In this document: piece after piece, positions 21,414-30,758 of the stretch
How the letters are laid out: the number at the start of each line of letters is the position of its first letter
Position numbering within the stretch: the first letter of the stretch is position 1
Source of the DNA: Pseudomonas neuropathica
Lineage (GTDB): Bacteria > Pseudomonadota > Gammaproteobacteria > Pseudomonadales > Pseudomonadaceae
Reading direction: 5' to 3'
Assembly (NCBI RefSeq): GCF_015461835.1
Contig: NZ_JACOPX010000009.1
Coordinates: 62,001-126,000 of the forward strand
DNA length: 64,000 bases
Made by a program: the position numbers and the translations under genes
Notes under the pieces: generated by a model
Seen by the model: the letters and a program-made list of their open reading frames with translations, nothing else
What the model was told of the DNA's origin: nothing
The model's database searches: none

Positions 21414-21728
21414 TTAAGCCTGAATACCGGTGATTTTGATCTCGGTGTACCACTGGCGGTGGCCCATACGCTTCATGTGGTGCTTACGGCGACGGAACTT
21501 GATGATGCGGACTTTATCGTGACGACCTTGGGAGATCACTTCAGCCACAACGGTAGCGCCAGCAACAACTGGAGCGCCGATATTCACGTCGTCGCCATTG
21601 GCAACCAACAGAACGCGATCAAAGGTAACGGATTCGCCGGTAGCGATTTCCAGTTTTTCGATCTTCAGGTATTCACCCGGGGCGACTTTGTACTGCTTGC
21701 CGCCAGTAACGATTACTGCATAAGACAT
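21414..21728 (-). CDS. rplU: 50S ribosomal protein L21
   Basis: The protein has 104 residues starting [15 protein letters not shown], with the C-terminal L21 signature [19 protein letters not shown]. The frame is open upstream to 21944, but the L21 family starts at this ATG. The gene diverges from ispB across a 239-base region that should hold both promoters. Confidence 0.98.
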   Translation of the reverse strand: MSYAVIVTGGKQYKVAPGEYLKIEKLEIATGESVTFDRVLLVANGDDVNIGAPVVAGATVVAEVISQGRHDKVRIIKFRRRKHHMKRMGHRQWYTEIKITGIQA

Positions 21729-21967
21729 GGTATTTCTCCGATAATCCTGCTCACCCAGCTCTTTATAAGAAGAGGTATTGGCTGGCATGGCTGCATAAGG
21801 CTGGAAGGCCCGTTGCAATTGCGTAAGGCAGGTGCTGCCCAGGAAGTTCAGGGTGCGCGATTGTACGCAAGGCGCGGCAGGCTTGCAAGTAGCCGTCCAT
21901 CGCGCCTTGACAGGTCTGGACGGGGGTCCTAGCATGCCGCGCAACCCTTCTGGAGCGACTCTCGCTG

Positions 21968-22936
21968 ATGCAACCCCAAGCTTTCTACCGCGCGGTGGCG
22001 GACGATTTTAGCGCCGTCGACGGCATCATCAAGAAGCAGCTGACTTCCCGAGTACCGCTGGTATCGAAAATCGGCGATTACATCACCTCGGCCGGCGGCA
22101 AACGTCTGCGTCCTTTATTAGTGTTGCTTTGTGGCAAGGCCCTGGGTCGCGAAGGCGACGACATGCGCCTTTTGGCCGCCACCATCGAATTCCTGCACAC
22201 CGCCACCCTGCTGCATGACGACGTGGTCGACATGTCCGGCATGCGCCGTGGCCGCTCGACCGCCAACGCCATGTGGGGCAACGCCCCGAGCGTGCTGGTC
22301 GGCGATTTCCTGTACTCGCGCTCGTTCGAAATGATGGTTGAACTGGGCTCGATGCCGGTGATGAAGATCCTGTCCCAGGCCACGCGCATCATCGCTGAAG
22401 GCGAAGTACTGCAACTGTCCAAGGTACGCGACGCCAGCACCACCGAAGAAACCTATATGGAAGTCATCCGCGGCAAGACCGCGATGCTCTTCGAAGCTTC
22501 GACCCACAGCGCCGCTGCATTGGCCGGCGCTACCGCTGAGCAGAGCGAAGCCCTGCGCACCTTCGGTGATCACCTCGGTGTGGCGTTCCAGTTGGTCGAC
22601 GACTTGCTCGACTACAAGGGCGACGCGGAAACCCTGGGCAAGAACGTCGGTGACGATCTGGCCGAAGGCAAACCGACTCTGCCGCTGATCTACACCATGC
22701 GCGAAGGTACGGCTGAACAGGCTGCCCTGGTGCGTCAGGCGATCCAGAAAGGCGGGATCGAAGATCTGGAAAGCATCCGCATTGCCGTGGAAGCTTCTGG
22801 TTCGCTGGAATACACCGCGCAACTGGCCCGTGATTACGTGGCCCGTGCGATCAAGTGCCTTGAAGCGCTGCCGGCCAGTGAATACCGCGATGCGCTGGTA
22901 GAACTGAGCGAGTTTGCGGTCGCCCGTACGCACTGA
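21968..22936 (+). CDS. ispB: Octaprenyl/polyprenyl diphosphate synthase
   Basis: The protein has 322 residues, a trans-isoprenyl diphosphate synthase. The first aspartate-rich motif is [16 protein letters not shown] and the second is [12 protein letters not shown]. It makes the side chain of ubiquinone. The position next to rplU-rpmA is conserved in gammaproteobacteria. Confidence 0.96.
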   Translation: MQPQAFYRAVADDFSAVDGIIKKQLTSRVPLVSKIGDYITSAGGKRLRPLLVLLCGKALGREGDDMRLLAATIEFLHTATLLHDDVVDMSGMRRGRSTANAMWGNAPSVLVGDFLYSRSFEMMVELGSMPVMKILSQATRIIAEGEVLQLSKVRDASTTEETYMEVIRGKTAMLFEASTHSAAALAGATAEQSEALRTFGDHLGVAFQLVDDLLDYKGDAETLGKNVGDDLAEGKPTLPLIYTMREGTAEQAALVRQAIQKGGIEDLESIRIAVEASGSLEYTAQLARDYVARAIKCLEALPASEYRDALVELSEFAVARTH

Positions 22937-22952
22937 TTCTGCCCGCATCATC

Positions 22953-22989
22953 AAAAGCCGCAGCCTTCCTTCGAAGCCTGCGGCTTTTT
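22953..22989 (+). terminator. Terminator of ispB
   Basis: A stem of AAAAGCCGCAG and CTGCGGCTTTT closes around CTTCcttcGAAG and ends in a T run, 17 bases after the ispB stop. Confidence 0.9.
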
Positions 22990-23061
22990 GTTGGCTGTCC
23001 TCTCGCGATTAAAACCCTATACAATGTGCGACTTTTAGCGATCCATACCCAAGGAGCCTTA

Positions 23062-23403
23062 GTGAGCACGTTGCCACCCTGCCCGAAATGCAATTCCGAA
23101 TACACCTACGAAGACGGTACCCAACTGGTGTGCCCGGAGTGCGCCCACGAGTGGTCCGCCAGCGGCGAAGCCGAAGTGGCGTCTGATGATGCCGTGAAGA
23201 AAGATTCGGTCGGCAACGTCCTGCAGGACGGCGACACCATCACCGTGATCAAGGATCTGAAAGTAAAGGGCACCTCGCTGGTGGTCAAGGTTGGCACCAA
23301 GGTCAAGAATATCCGTCTGTGCGATGGCGACCACGACATCGACTGCAAGATCGACGGCATCGGCCCGATGAAGCTCAAATCCGAGTTCGTCAGAAAGGTC
23401 TGA
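23062..23403 (+). CDS. yjdM: YjdM/PhnA-type zinc-ribbon protein
   Basis: The protein has 113 residues. An N-terminal zinc ribbon (CPKC and CPEC) is followed by a small beta-barrel domain ([20 protein letters not shown]). The start is the GTG at 23062 after AAGGAGCC; it gives the standard N-terminus [18 protein letters not shown]. The name PhnA is historical and the function is unclear. Confidence 0.93.
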   Translation: MSTLPPCPKCNSEYTYEDGTQLVCPECAHEWSASGEAEVASDDAVKKDSVGNVLQDGDTITVIKDLKVKGTSLVVKVGTKVKNIRLCDGDHDIDCKIDGIGPMKLKSEFVRKV

Positions 23404-23560
23404 TTCCGCTGTCATCCATCCCGCGCCAGGCGTGGGATGGTGCTTTGCCCTCCCGCTCTATCCCAGCAAAACCGCGCAATAGCCAAACGCCAGCCGCTTT
23501 GACCTTACGCAATCTTTACCCGGAAAAAATCAGAATCTGCCAATAGGCGCTTGCTATTTA

Positions 23561-23579
23561 GATAATAAGAATTATTCTC
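23561..23579. promoter_or_regulatory. Fur box
   Basis: GATAATAAGAATTATTCTC matches the 19-bp Fur consensus GATAATGATAATCATTATC at 15 positions. It lies 30 bases before the start of the small protein gene at 23609, so iron would repress that gene. Confidence 0.8.
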
Positions 23580-23608
23580 ATCAAACACCTTCAATGGAGA
23601 TGAGAACC

Positions 23609-23866
23609 ATGACTTATCTAATCGACGCCTGGCTGGATCGCCCACACCCTTACCTCAGAATCCTCCATCGGGAAACCGGTGAAGTCTGTGCGGTGCTTGA
23701 AGAAGAAGCCTTGCATGAACTGCAGGATCAAGGGGATCTGGACGTCAGCAGCCTGAATTCCAGCGAGCCTTTGGTGCTCAAGGAACTGGTGCGCAATCTG
23801 TTCCTGTTCTGCTACGCCCGGGCCTTGCGCCCGACCAGTGAACTGCAGCACAAGATAGAACTATGA
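23609..23866 (+). CDS. Small iron-regulated protein of unknown function
   Basis: The product is about 85-90 residues. Three in-frame ATGs lie at 23594, 23600 and 23609; GGAGATGAGAACC precedes the last, whose product starts MTYLIDAWLDRP. No known domain is recognised. The protein is acidic and Leu/Glu-rich, probably cytoplasmic and helical (VCAVLEEEALHELQDQ). A strong Fur box lies just upstream. The equivalent P. aeruginosa locus next to ispB, as I recall it, also encodes a small iron-responsive protein. The presence of a gene is well supported; the function is open. Confidence 0.82.
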   Translation: MTYLIDAWLDRPHPYLRILHRETGEVCAVLEEEALHELQDQGDLDVSSLNSSEPLVLKELVRNLFLFCYARALRPTSELQHKIEL

Positions 23867-23882
23867 GCATCACCCAAAAAAC

Positions 23883-23969
23883 TGTGGGAGCCAGCCTGCT
23901 GGCGATGGTATCAACGCGGTCCTGAAGGAAAACCCGGTCGACCCTATCGCCAGCAGGCTGGCTCCCACA
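23883..23969. repeat. REP pair (REPIN), GTGGGAGCCAGC family
   Basis: Inverted copies of TGTGGGAGCCAGCCTGCTGG lie between the convergent small iron-regulated gene and fklB. The core (CCAGCCTGCTGG) differs from the other REP families here, and this is its only pair in the window. Confidence 0.88.
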
Positions 23970-23997
23970 TTAGCCCGCCATCAAGGCAGGCCCGGTC

Positions 23998-24615
23998 TTA
24001 CAGAACGTCCAGCAGCTCGACGTCGAATACCAGAACGCTGTGCGGCGGGATGCTGCCGACGCCTTGAGCGCCGTAAGCGAGTTCGCTCGGCACGTACAGA
24101 CGCCATTTGCTGCCGGCGTTCATCAGTTGCAGGGCTTCGGTCCAGCCAGCGATCACGCCGCCAACCGGGAATTCTGCAGGCTGGCCACGCTCGTAGGAGC
24201 TGTCGAACACAGTGCCGTCGATCAGTGTGCCATGGTAGTGAGTACGTACTTGATCTTCACGGGTCGGCTTGGCGCCTTCGCCCTGAGTCAGCACTTCGAA
24301 TTGCAGGCCGGAAGCCAGGGTAGTGATGCCGTCACGCTTGGCGTTTTCAGCCAGGAAAGCCAGGCCTTCGCCAGCAGCGGCTTCAGCTTTGGCAGCGGCT
24401 TCGGCTTGCATGATTTCGCGGATAACCTTGAAGCTGGCGGACATTTCTTCCTGACCCACACGGCTTTCCTTACCGGCGAAAGCGTCGGTCAGACCGGCCA
24501 GGATCGCGTCCAGGCTAACGCCAGGTGGCGGGTTGTCGCGCAGCTGGTCGCCCAGTTGACGGCCGATGCCGTAGCTGACGCGGGTTTCGTCGGTGGACAG
24601 ATTTACTTCGGACAT
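23998..24615 (-). CDS. fklB: FklB, FKBP-type peptidyl-prolyl isomerase
   Basis: The protein has 205 residues. The N-terminal FKBP_N dimerisation region (DETRVSYGIGRQLGDQLRDN) is followed by an FKBP_C domain (GTVFDSSYERGQPAEFPVGG, WRLYVPSELAYGAQG). There is no signal peptide from the chosen start MSEVNLSTDE, so it should be cytoplasmic, like E. coli FklB. It sits in the same neighbourhood as in P. aeruginosa. Confidence 0.94.
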   Translation of the reverse strand: MSEVNLSTDETRVSYGIGRQLGDQLRDNPPPGVSLDAILAGLTDAFAGKESRVGQEEMSASFKVIREIMQAEAAAKAEAAAGEGLAFLAENAKRDGITTLASGLQFEVLTQGEGAKPTREDQVRTHYHGTLIDGTVFDSSYERGQPAEFPVGGVIAGWTEALQLMNAGSKWRLYVPSELAYGAQGVGSIPPHSVLVFDVELLDVL

Positions 24616-24736
24616 GACACTGCTCCGCTGTGCGGACGGCCACAAGACTTGCCGTGCGAGCACAGCGCGTCCCGGCGCGCCCGGAACCAAAAGGGCGAGC
24701 AGACTAGCACAGATGCCCGGCGATGGGGCGCAAGGC

Positions 24737-25042
24737 CTACAGGGCTGAACGCCAGGCGAGCGGCACCTTCAGGCATTCATCGATACTGCCGCCCAGGCCG
24801 CACATTTCGTCATGCACCAAGGTGTGGACAAGATTGAAGGGCAGCACCGGAAACGCATGCAACAGATCCCGCGCATGCTCCACTGATCGCAGGGTCAGCA
24901 TCTTGCCTTTGGGGTCACTCAACGGATATGCCGCCCCGTGCATCCGCGCTTCGAGCAGATAAATCCCGCCCTCCATGGAGATCAGGTTCAACTCATCGAC
25001 CTTCCTGGCGATGGCAAACGCATTCAGCTCTTGCAGGTTCAT
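24737..25042 (-). CDS. DUF6482-type small protein
   Basis: The protein has 101 residues starting MNLQELNAFAIARKVDEL, without signal peptide or membrane segment. It resembles a short family widespread in Pseudomonas (DUF6482 by memory, moderate certainty). A recognisable segment is GGIYLLEARMHGAAYPLSD. No function is known. It lies 121 bases upstream of fklB on the same strand. Confidence 0.82.
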   Translation of the reverse strand: MNLQELNAFAIARKVDELNLISMEGGIYLLEARMHGAAYPLSDPKGKMLTLRSVEHARDLLHAFPVLPFNLVHTLVHDEMCGLGGSIDECLKVPLAWRSAL

Positions 25043-25119
25043 GAACGCACCTCACAAAGTGGCGAGTCAGGACCTCTACAGGGATATGCTCGCGCGCACC
25101 AAAGCACAAGCCACAAACG

Positions 25120-25160
25120 ACACCGCCCGTCTGTTTCGCAACAGACGGGCGGTGTTTTTT
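25120..25160 (+). terminator. Strong plus-strand terminator between two minus-strand genes
   Basis: A perfect 15-bp stem, ACACCGCCCGTCTGT paired with ACAGACGGGCGGTGT, closes a six-base loop and runs into six T residues on the plus strand. The genes on both sides (24737-25042 and 25179-25667) are on the minus strand, where only a weak T run follows the hairpin. It may end an unannotated plus-strand RNA or act both ways. Confidence 0.88.
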
Positions 25161-25178
25161 GCAGCGATCAATGGCTGA

Positions 25179-25667
25179 TCAGTGCTTGGTGACCTTATCC
25201 AGATAACCCATGGCGAACGCCGAGACGACGAAGGTCATGTGGATGATCACGTACCACATCAAGTGCTCGGGATCGACGTTCTTGGCATCCATGAAGATGC
25301 GCAGCAAGTGGATCGAAGAGATCGCCACGATCGAGGCCGCCACTTTCATCTTCAGCGAAGAAGAGTCCATGGTGCCGAGCCAGCTGAGCTTTTCCTTGCC
25401 TTCGTCGATGTTCAGTTCAGAGACGAAGTTCTCGTAGCCGGAAATCATCACCATCACCAGCAGGCCGCCGACCAGTGCCATGTCGATCAGCGACAGCAGC
25501 ACCAGAATCAGTTCCGACTCGGCCATCGAAAAAACGTTGGGCAGGATGTGGAACACTTCCTGGAAAAACTTCAGTGCCAGCGCCAGCAACCCGAGCGAGA
25601 GCCCGATATAGATTGGCGCCAGCAGCCAGCGCGAGGCGTACATTGCATTTTCGATAAAGCGTTCCAT
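25179..25667 (-). CDS. YqhA / UPF0114 family inner membrane protein
   Basis: The protein has 162 residues with about four membrane segments ([40 protein letters not shown], a segment near residue 110, and one near 140). The opening [20 protein letters not shown] and [10 protein letters not shown] are family signatures. The function is unknown. The start ATG is within a sensible context and the length is normal. Confidence 0.92.
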   Translation of the reverse strand: MERFIENAMYASRWLLAPIYIGLSLGLLALALKFFQEVFHILPNVFSMAESELILVLLSLIDMALVGGLLVMVMISGYENFVSELNIDEGKEKLSWLGTMDSSSLKMKVAASIVAISSIHLLRIFMDAKNVDPEHLMWYVIIHMTFVVSAFAMGYLDKVTKH

Positions 25668-25825
25668 TGAATCTCACACAAGGGGGTGGAAATGGCGGCG
25701 AGTATACCAGCCCCCTGTGACAGCCAGAAACTGCCCGAAAATCCGCCACCTGCGCGTGTGGATGATTTTTTCTGCTAGTGTCGAAACCATTGACAGCCCA
25801 GTGACTGCAGACAGGACGTGTGGAA

Positions 25826-27655
25826 ATGGATGTGCGATTACCGATAACGATGGCCGGAATTTGCCTTGCTCTGTTGATCAGCGGTTGCTCGCCCGGCGAC
25901 GAAAAACACGCCACCAGCCTTGAAGAAAAAACGGCAACGTTCGAACAGTCACTGGACGCCATCACCGACTCCAAGCTCAAGGACGCCATCACCGAACTCG
26001 GCGGCTCACTGCTGCTGCTCGAACGCGCGCAACTCAAGCTCAACGACAATCCGTCGCGCACCGAATACGGTGAAGACGCGCTCGCCGTGCTCAAGCACTA
26101 CCCTGCCCCGCAGACGCTGGTCGATACGTTTATCAACGGCCTGTTCGTGCTGCACAAGGATGCCAGCTCCGATTACCTCACCGATCTGCAACCGGTGTTC
26201 CCGTTCAACCTGAACATTCCCGGCGGCTTCTTGTTTCCACACGGTGTGGAATGGCAGTCGGTGACGTTGAGCAACAAACGCGTGATCGCCTATCAGCCGG
26301 AATGGTCGGAAACCGATCCGGGCATTCAGCTCAGCCCCTCCAGCTCCAACGTCACCAACCCCGACGACCTGACCGTAACCTACCCGTTCATTGACGGACT
26401 GGACGTGGACAAGAAGTCCCTGCCGCAACCGGTCAGCCTGCAAGGCCAGATCGAAGTCATCGCACCGCGCCGCTTGTACAGCTTCGACCTGACGCAAAAA
26501 GACGTCGGTCAGACCCGCAGTAACGACAACCTCAGCGTCAAACTGCTGAAGCTCGAGAACAACTACGCCGAAGTGGAGTTCAGCAACAATTTGCCACTGG
26601 CTGCGGAAGTCGCAGAGACGCAGCTCAATCCGCTGATCGTCCAGGCCCGCGACAAGACCGGGCAATACCTGATACGCGCCGGCTCGATCAACGAGAGTCC
26701 GGAGCAAGTGGCCTTCTATGAAAAACAACTGGCCTACCTGCAACAGCAGAAGGGCTGGAGCGATGCGCTGGAAAAGCAACTCACCGAAGAGCAACAGGCA
26801 TTCGAGGACAAGCACCCGCGTCGCTATAACAAGGTCTATTTCAATGGCCCGATCGACACTCTGGAAGTCAGCGTGCTCGACTTCTCCTCGGCGACGGTGA
26901 CGCGAAAATCGCTGGATCTGCCGATTCGCACGTTCAATCAACATACGACGCAGAAGGCCATTCAACCGCTGGATCTGCCAGTGACGGTCTACGACGATCT
27001 GGCAGCCAACTGGCTCAAGGGTGCGAGCCTGACCGAAGAGCAACTGAAGGCAGGCATTCGCATTCATCAATACGTTGAAGAACCGAGCGCTGCACGCATC
27101 GAGTTTTCCCATCGCCGTACGTTCAACGATGAACTGCTGGGCGATGACTTCAGCCCGGGGGTCAGCCCTGTCACGTTCTTTACCGAAAAACGCAGCGGCA
27201 AACTCGATGAACCGATCGAACTGCCGCCCGAGGCGTACCAGGTCGATCCGCTGCGCGCGACGATCACTTACGACCTGAACCTGTTCCCGGAAACCCCGGC
27301 GATCGCCGTCGGTTCAATGCCGCTGTTTCTCGCGACTGTGGCCAAGCAGGCATACGACGCCAAGTCCTTGCCCAAAGGTCTGGAGATCAAGAACAATCTG
27401 CTGGTGGCGGACCTGAAATTGTTTCCGCCCAACGAATGGCGTTTCTTCGTCAAAGACGACAGCGGCAACTACCTCAAGCAGATTCTTTCTGTCAGCCACG
27501 ATGCGAGCGCAGAAGGCCCGGCGCTGTTCGGCGTGCACTATTTTTATGGCCGCCCGACGCACGTAGAAACCTATCAGCGCACCGACCTCGCCACTGTGCA
27601 ATACGGCTTTGAGGTCAAACTCGACAGGGCGCAGGTGCCTGAGGCTGCCCATTGA
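25826..27655 (+). CDS. Large lipoprotein of unknown function
   Basis: The protein has 609 residues from the ATG at 25826. The signal peptide ends in a lipobox, LLISGC, so it should be lipidated at Cys (about residue 20). The residue after Cys is Ser, favouring outer membrane sorting. After an N-terminal helical stretch (EEKTATFEQSLDAITDSKLK) the protein is rich in predicted beta segments and acidic. I recognise no domain. The gene is a single transcription unit facing the YqhA-type gene back to back, with codon use like its neighbours. It looks like a genuine, unstudied envelope protein. Confidence 0.9.
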   Translation: MDVRLPITMAGICLALLISGCSPGDEKHATSLEEKTATFEQSLDAITDSKLKDAITELGGSLLLLERAQLKLNDNPSRTEYGEDALAVLKHYPAPQTLVDTFINGLFVLHKDASSDYLTDLQPVFPFNLNIPGGFLFPHGVEWQSVTLSNKRVIAYQPEWSETDPGIQLSPSSSNVTNPDDLTVTYPFIDGLDVDKKSLPQPVSLQGQIEVIAPRRLYSFDLTQKDVGQTRSNDNLSVKLLKLENNYAEVEFSNNLPLAAEVAETQLNPLIVQARDKTGQYLIRAGSINESPEQVAFYEKQLAYLQQQKGWSDALEKQLTEEQQAFEDKHPRRYNKVYFNGPIDTLEVSVLDFSSATVTRKSLDLPIRTFNQHTTQKAIQPLDLPVTVYDDLAANWLKGASLTEEQLKAGIRIHQYVEEPSAARIEFSHRRTFNDELLGDDFSPGVSPVTFFTEKRSGKLDEPIELPPEAYQVDPLRATITYDLNLFPETPAIAVGSMPLFLATVAKQAYDAKSLPKGLEIKNNLLVADLKLFPPNEWRFFVKDDSGNYLKQILSVSHDASAEGPALFGVHYFYGRPTHVETYQRTDLATVQYGFEVKLDRAQVPEAAH

Positions 27656-27663
27656 AGAACCAC

Positions 27664-27696
27664 ATCAAAAGATCGCAGCCTGCGGCAGTGCCTACA
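27664..27696. repeat. Single GATCAAAAGATCGCAGCC repeat overlapping a gene end
   Basis: One unpaired copy of the family-D element (compare 43674-43757). It supplies the TAG stop of the minus-strand gene at 27692-28006. Confidence 0.72.
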
Positions 27697-28006
27697 GGGC
27701 GCGGCTACGGCCACCGTTGATCTGCCGCAACTGGGCTTGCAGGTGCAGGCTCCAGATCTGCGGATCATCGGCCAGTTCATAGCCGTGCAAGGTCAGGCTT
27801 TCAACGATGGTGTCGAGTATCGATTCGGCGGCGACCGGTCCATGAAACGGGCCTTGGGCCTTGATGGCGGAAGGTTGCTCACCGGCCATGCCGGCGGCGA
27901 AGAGCAGCGTCCACATGCCGTTATCGCCGGCCAACGGCTTGATGGCGCATTCGATACGGGTCACAAGACCCAGGCATTGACGGGTGAGACAGAGGTTGCG
28001 CGACAT
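27692..28006 (-). CDS. Conserved-looking small protein, unknown function
   Basis: The protein has 104 residues (MSRNLCLTRQCLGLVTRIEC) preceded by GAGGGTCGCCGCC. It has no signal peptide or membrane helix; the second half is helical (AAESILDTIVESLTLHGYEL). It lies between the large lipoprotein gene and the Lon-like protease gene, where P. aeruginosa also carries a hypothetical gene. The stop codon falls inside a dispersed repeat, so the last few residues may be a late addition. Confidence 0.75.
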   Translation of the reverse strand: MSRNLCLTRQCLGLVTRIECAIKPLAGDNGMWTLLFAAGMAGEQPSAIKAQGPFHGPVAAESILDTIVESLTLHGYELADDPQIWSLHLQAQLRQINGGRSRAL

Positions 28007-28319
28007 GGCGGCGACCCTCGGTGAAGCCGGTATTCAGCCCTCACGGGAGGACTGGCTCGATCCAGTGATACTGTCGATATCCTTGAGCTGAGAATAGAAG
28101 AAAAGTCCGCTGCGCAAGCCGAATGGAACCAGAAGGCGCCGAATGGTCATTGTGTGAATATTGGCGTCAGAGTTGTGGCGAATTTTCCGAAGATCACCAC
28201 AAAGGCCAATGTAGGAGTGAGCCTGCTCGCGATAGCGGTGTGCCAGGCAACTTATTCGCCGACTGACACTCCGCTATCGCGAGCAGGCTCACTCCTACAG
28301 TAGTTTGACCGCGCCAGGC
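28007..28319. other. Intergenic region, 313 bases
   Basis: No gene is seen. The right half holds the REP pair at 28210-28299. The left half should contain the promoter of the minus-strand gene ending at 27692, but no clear -10/-35 stands out. Confidence 0.6.
28210..28299. repeat. REP pair (REPIN), GTAGGAGTGAGC family
   Basis: Inverted TGTAGGAGTGAGCCTGCTCG halves, GTAGGAG ends outermost, 20 bases beyond the stop of the Lon-like gene. Confidence 0.9.
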
Positions 28320-30758
28320 TTAAGCCGGTTTGGCCTCGGCCAGCGCTTCTTGGGCCAACTCTTTTTCGGCTTCCTTGAGGTCTTCTTCGCTGATCATCTC
28401 GGCGATGTCGCGCAAGCGCTCGACCACCCGTGCGTTGATGCTGCCTTCGGGGAATTCGCCATCGGCATTCGGTTCACCGGCCGGTTCACCCACCAGCAAG
28501 CTCAACGCCTCGTCGGCCTGGCGCACCGCGTACACGTGGAACTGCCCGGCACGCACCGCCGCCAACACTTTCTCATCAAGCATCAGCGTGGCCACGTTGG
28601 CCTGCGGAATGATTGCGCCCTGCTCGCCAGTCAGCCCGCGCGCTTCGCAGAGCCGGAAGAAGCCTTCGATCTTCTCGTTGACCCCGCCCACCGCCTGCAC
28701 TTCGCCGAACTGATTGATCGAACCAGTGATCGCAAAGCACTGCTTGAGCGGGGTTTTCGACAGCGCCGAAATCAGCGTGCACGCCTCGCCCAGCGACGCG
28801 CTGTCGCCGTCGACGTAACCGTACGACTGCTCCAGCGCGATGCTCGCGGAAATCGCCAGCGGGAATTCCTGGGCATAACGGCTGCCCAGATACCCGGTTA
28901 GGATCATCACACCTTTGGAGTGAATCGGCTGGCCGAGGTTGACCTCACGCTCAATGTCGACAATGCCGCTGCCACCCGGATACACCGTGGCAGAAATCCG
29001 CGCCGGCACACCGAACGCCGAGTCGCCGACCTCGAGCACGGTCAGACCGTTGCACTTGCCGACCGCCGCACCATCGGTGTCGATCAGGATGATCCCGGCG
29101 AGCATGTCGTCGAGAATCCGCGCCGACACACGCCCGGTGCGCGTGGCTTTGGCTTTCAGCGCACGTTCTATATGCCCGGCATCGGTCATCTCATCGCCGG
29201 CCAGATGACGAATGAAATCCGCCTCGCTGACCAGTTGGAACAGATCACCAATGCGCGCCGACAAACGCCCTTGGTGCTCGGCCAAACGTGCGCTGTAAGT
29301 CGCCAGGCGCGCTACCGCATCAGCGGTCAGCGGCGCCATGCCTTCTTCCGAAGTACGGGTTTTCAACAGCTGGGCGAATTGCTCCAGGCTCTCGTCGACC
29401 ATCGGGATGTCTTCGTCGAAGTCGACCAGAACACGGAACATCTCCTGGAAGTCCGGATCGAGATCTTGCAGCGTGTAGTACAGCGACCGCGCACCGATGA
29501 TGATGACTTTGACCTGCAACGGAATGTGCTGCGGGTTGAGCGTCACGGTGGCGAAACGGCCCATCTCGCCCAGCGGCGATTCCATTTTCAGCTTGCGCGA
29601 TTGCAGGGCGCGTTTCAGCGCATCCCACACGAACGGCTCGCTGAGCATTTTTTCCGCTTCAAGAATCAGGAAACCGCCGTTGGCGCGGTGCAAGGCACCC
29701 GGACGCAACTGGCGATAGGTGGTGTAAAGCGCGCCCTGATCGGTGGTGTATTCGATGCGGCCGAAGAGGTTTTCGTAAGTCGGGTGCGGCTCGAAAACGA
29801 CTGGAGCCCCGCCGCTGGACGGATGACCGACCACCAGGCTCGGCGCGTATTGCTCTTCCAGCAGCTTGCGCGCGACGGCGTCGGTCTTGCTGTCGTCAAC
29901 CAGTTGCTCGACCACGGTTTTCAGCAGATAGACCTGCATCGCTTGCAGGTAACCGCAGACCGCAGCGTTCTCGGCGTACTTCTCCGACAACGGCGACAGC
30001 AACGGCTGCAAGGCCAAGGTGATGGTTTCTTCGTTGAGCGAGCGCAGTTGATTGTTCGACTCACGCTTCCACTGCGGCAGACTGGCGAGTTCTTCGTTCA
30101 GGCGCTCTTCGAGGCCGGAAATGTCATCGTGGAATCGCTCACGATCGGCTTCCGGCAACTGGGCAAATTCCGCTTCGTCCAGTGCTTTGCCGTCGAGCAT
30201 CGGCGTGAAGGCGATGTTGCTGCTGTCGCGATACAGGGCAACGTCTTTTTCCAGGGCCAGGCGCTCGATGATGTCGAGGGCCTTGTCGTAGCGCTGGTTG
30301 AATGCACGGTCGATGGCGCTTTTCTTTTGCTGATAGGACGGGTGCTCGAACACCGCTGGAAACGTCGCCAGCAGGTTGTCGATCAAACCGTTGATGTCAC
30401 CGATGAATGCGCCGGCCGTGCCCGAAGGCAGTTCCAGCGCACGCGGCTCGCGCGGCTCATCGAAGTTATTGACGTAGACCCAGTCCGCCGGGGTCTGCAG
30501 GCGCTTGCCTTCGGCCTTCAGGTAGCGTTTGACGAACGAGAAACGACCAGTGCCGGGCTCGCCCATGACGAATACGTTGTAACCGGGGCGTGGCATGGCC
30601 ACACCGAACTGCAAGGCTTCGACCGCGCGTTCCTGGCCGAGCACACCGCGAAAGGGCTCCAGATCATTGGTGGTAGTGAAGCTGAACTGTTCAGCGGAAA
30701 ACGGACGGGTCAGCGCTTCGGGCGCGAGACGCAAGCTGGCAGCAACAGGATCAGGCAT
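28320..30758 (-). CDS. Lon-like ATP-dependent protease (AAA_32/LonB-type)
   Basis: The protein has 812 residues. The N-terminal ATPase region has a Walker-A-like loop GEPGTGRFS (66-74), with Arg where Lys is usual, and a Walker-B-like GGFLILEAEKML. A helical middle region precedes a C-terminal Lon protease domain with the Ser-Lys dyad at about Ser653 (DGDSASLGEA) and Lys696 (GGVNEKIEGF). There is no N-terminal LAN domain, so this is not classical Lon. Family members are soluble proteases of stress or unknown role. It is a single gene on the minus strand. Confidence 0.93.
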   Translation of the reverse strand: MPDPVAASLRLAPEALTRPFSAEQFSFTTTNDLEPFRGVLGQERAVEALQFGVAMPRPGYNVFVMGEPGTGRFSFVKRYLKAEGKRLQTPADWVYVNNFDEPREPRALELPSGTAGAFIGDINGLIDNLLATFPAVFEHPSYQQKKSAIDRAFNQRYDKALDIIERLALEKDVALYRDSSNIAFTPMLDGKALDEAEFAQLPEADRERFHDDISGLEERLNEELASLPQWKRESNNQLRSLNEETITLALQPLLSPLSEKYAENAAVCGYLQAMQVYLLKTVVEQLVDDSKTDAVARKLLEEQYAPSLVVGHPSSGGAPVVFEPHPTYENLFGRIEYTTDQGALYTTYRQLRPGALHRANGGFLILEAEKMLSEPFVWDALKRALQSRKLKMESPLGEMGRFATVTLNPQHIPLQVKVIIIGARSLYYTLQDLDPDFQEMFRVLVDFDEDIPMVDESLEQFAQLLKTRTSEEGMAPLTADAVARLATYSARLAEHQGRLSARIGDLFQLVSEADFIRHLAGDEMTDAGHIERALKAKATRTGRVSARILDDMLAGIILIDTDGAAVGKCNGLTVLEVGDSAFGVPARISATVYPGGSGIVDIEREVNLGQPIHSKGVMILTGYLGSRYAQEFPLAISASIALEQSYGYVDGDSASLGEACTLISALSKTPLKQCFAITGSINQFGEVQAVGGVNEKIEGFFRLCEARGLTGEQGAIIPQANVATLMLDEKVLAAVRAGQFHVYAVRQADEALSLLVGEPAGEPNADGEFPEGSINARVVERLRDIAEMISEEDLKEAEKELAQEALAEAKPA

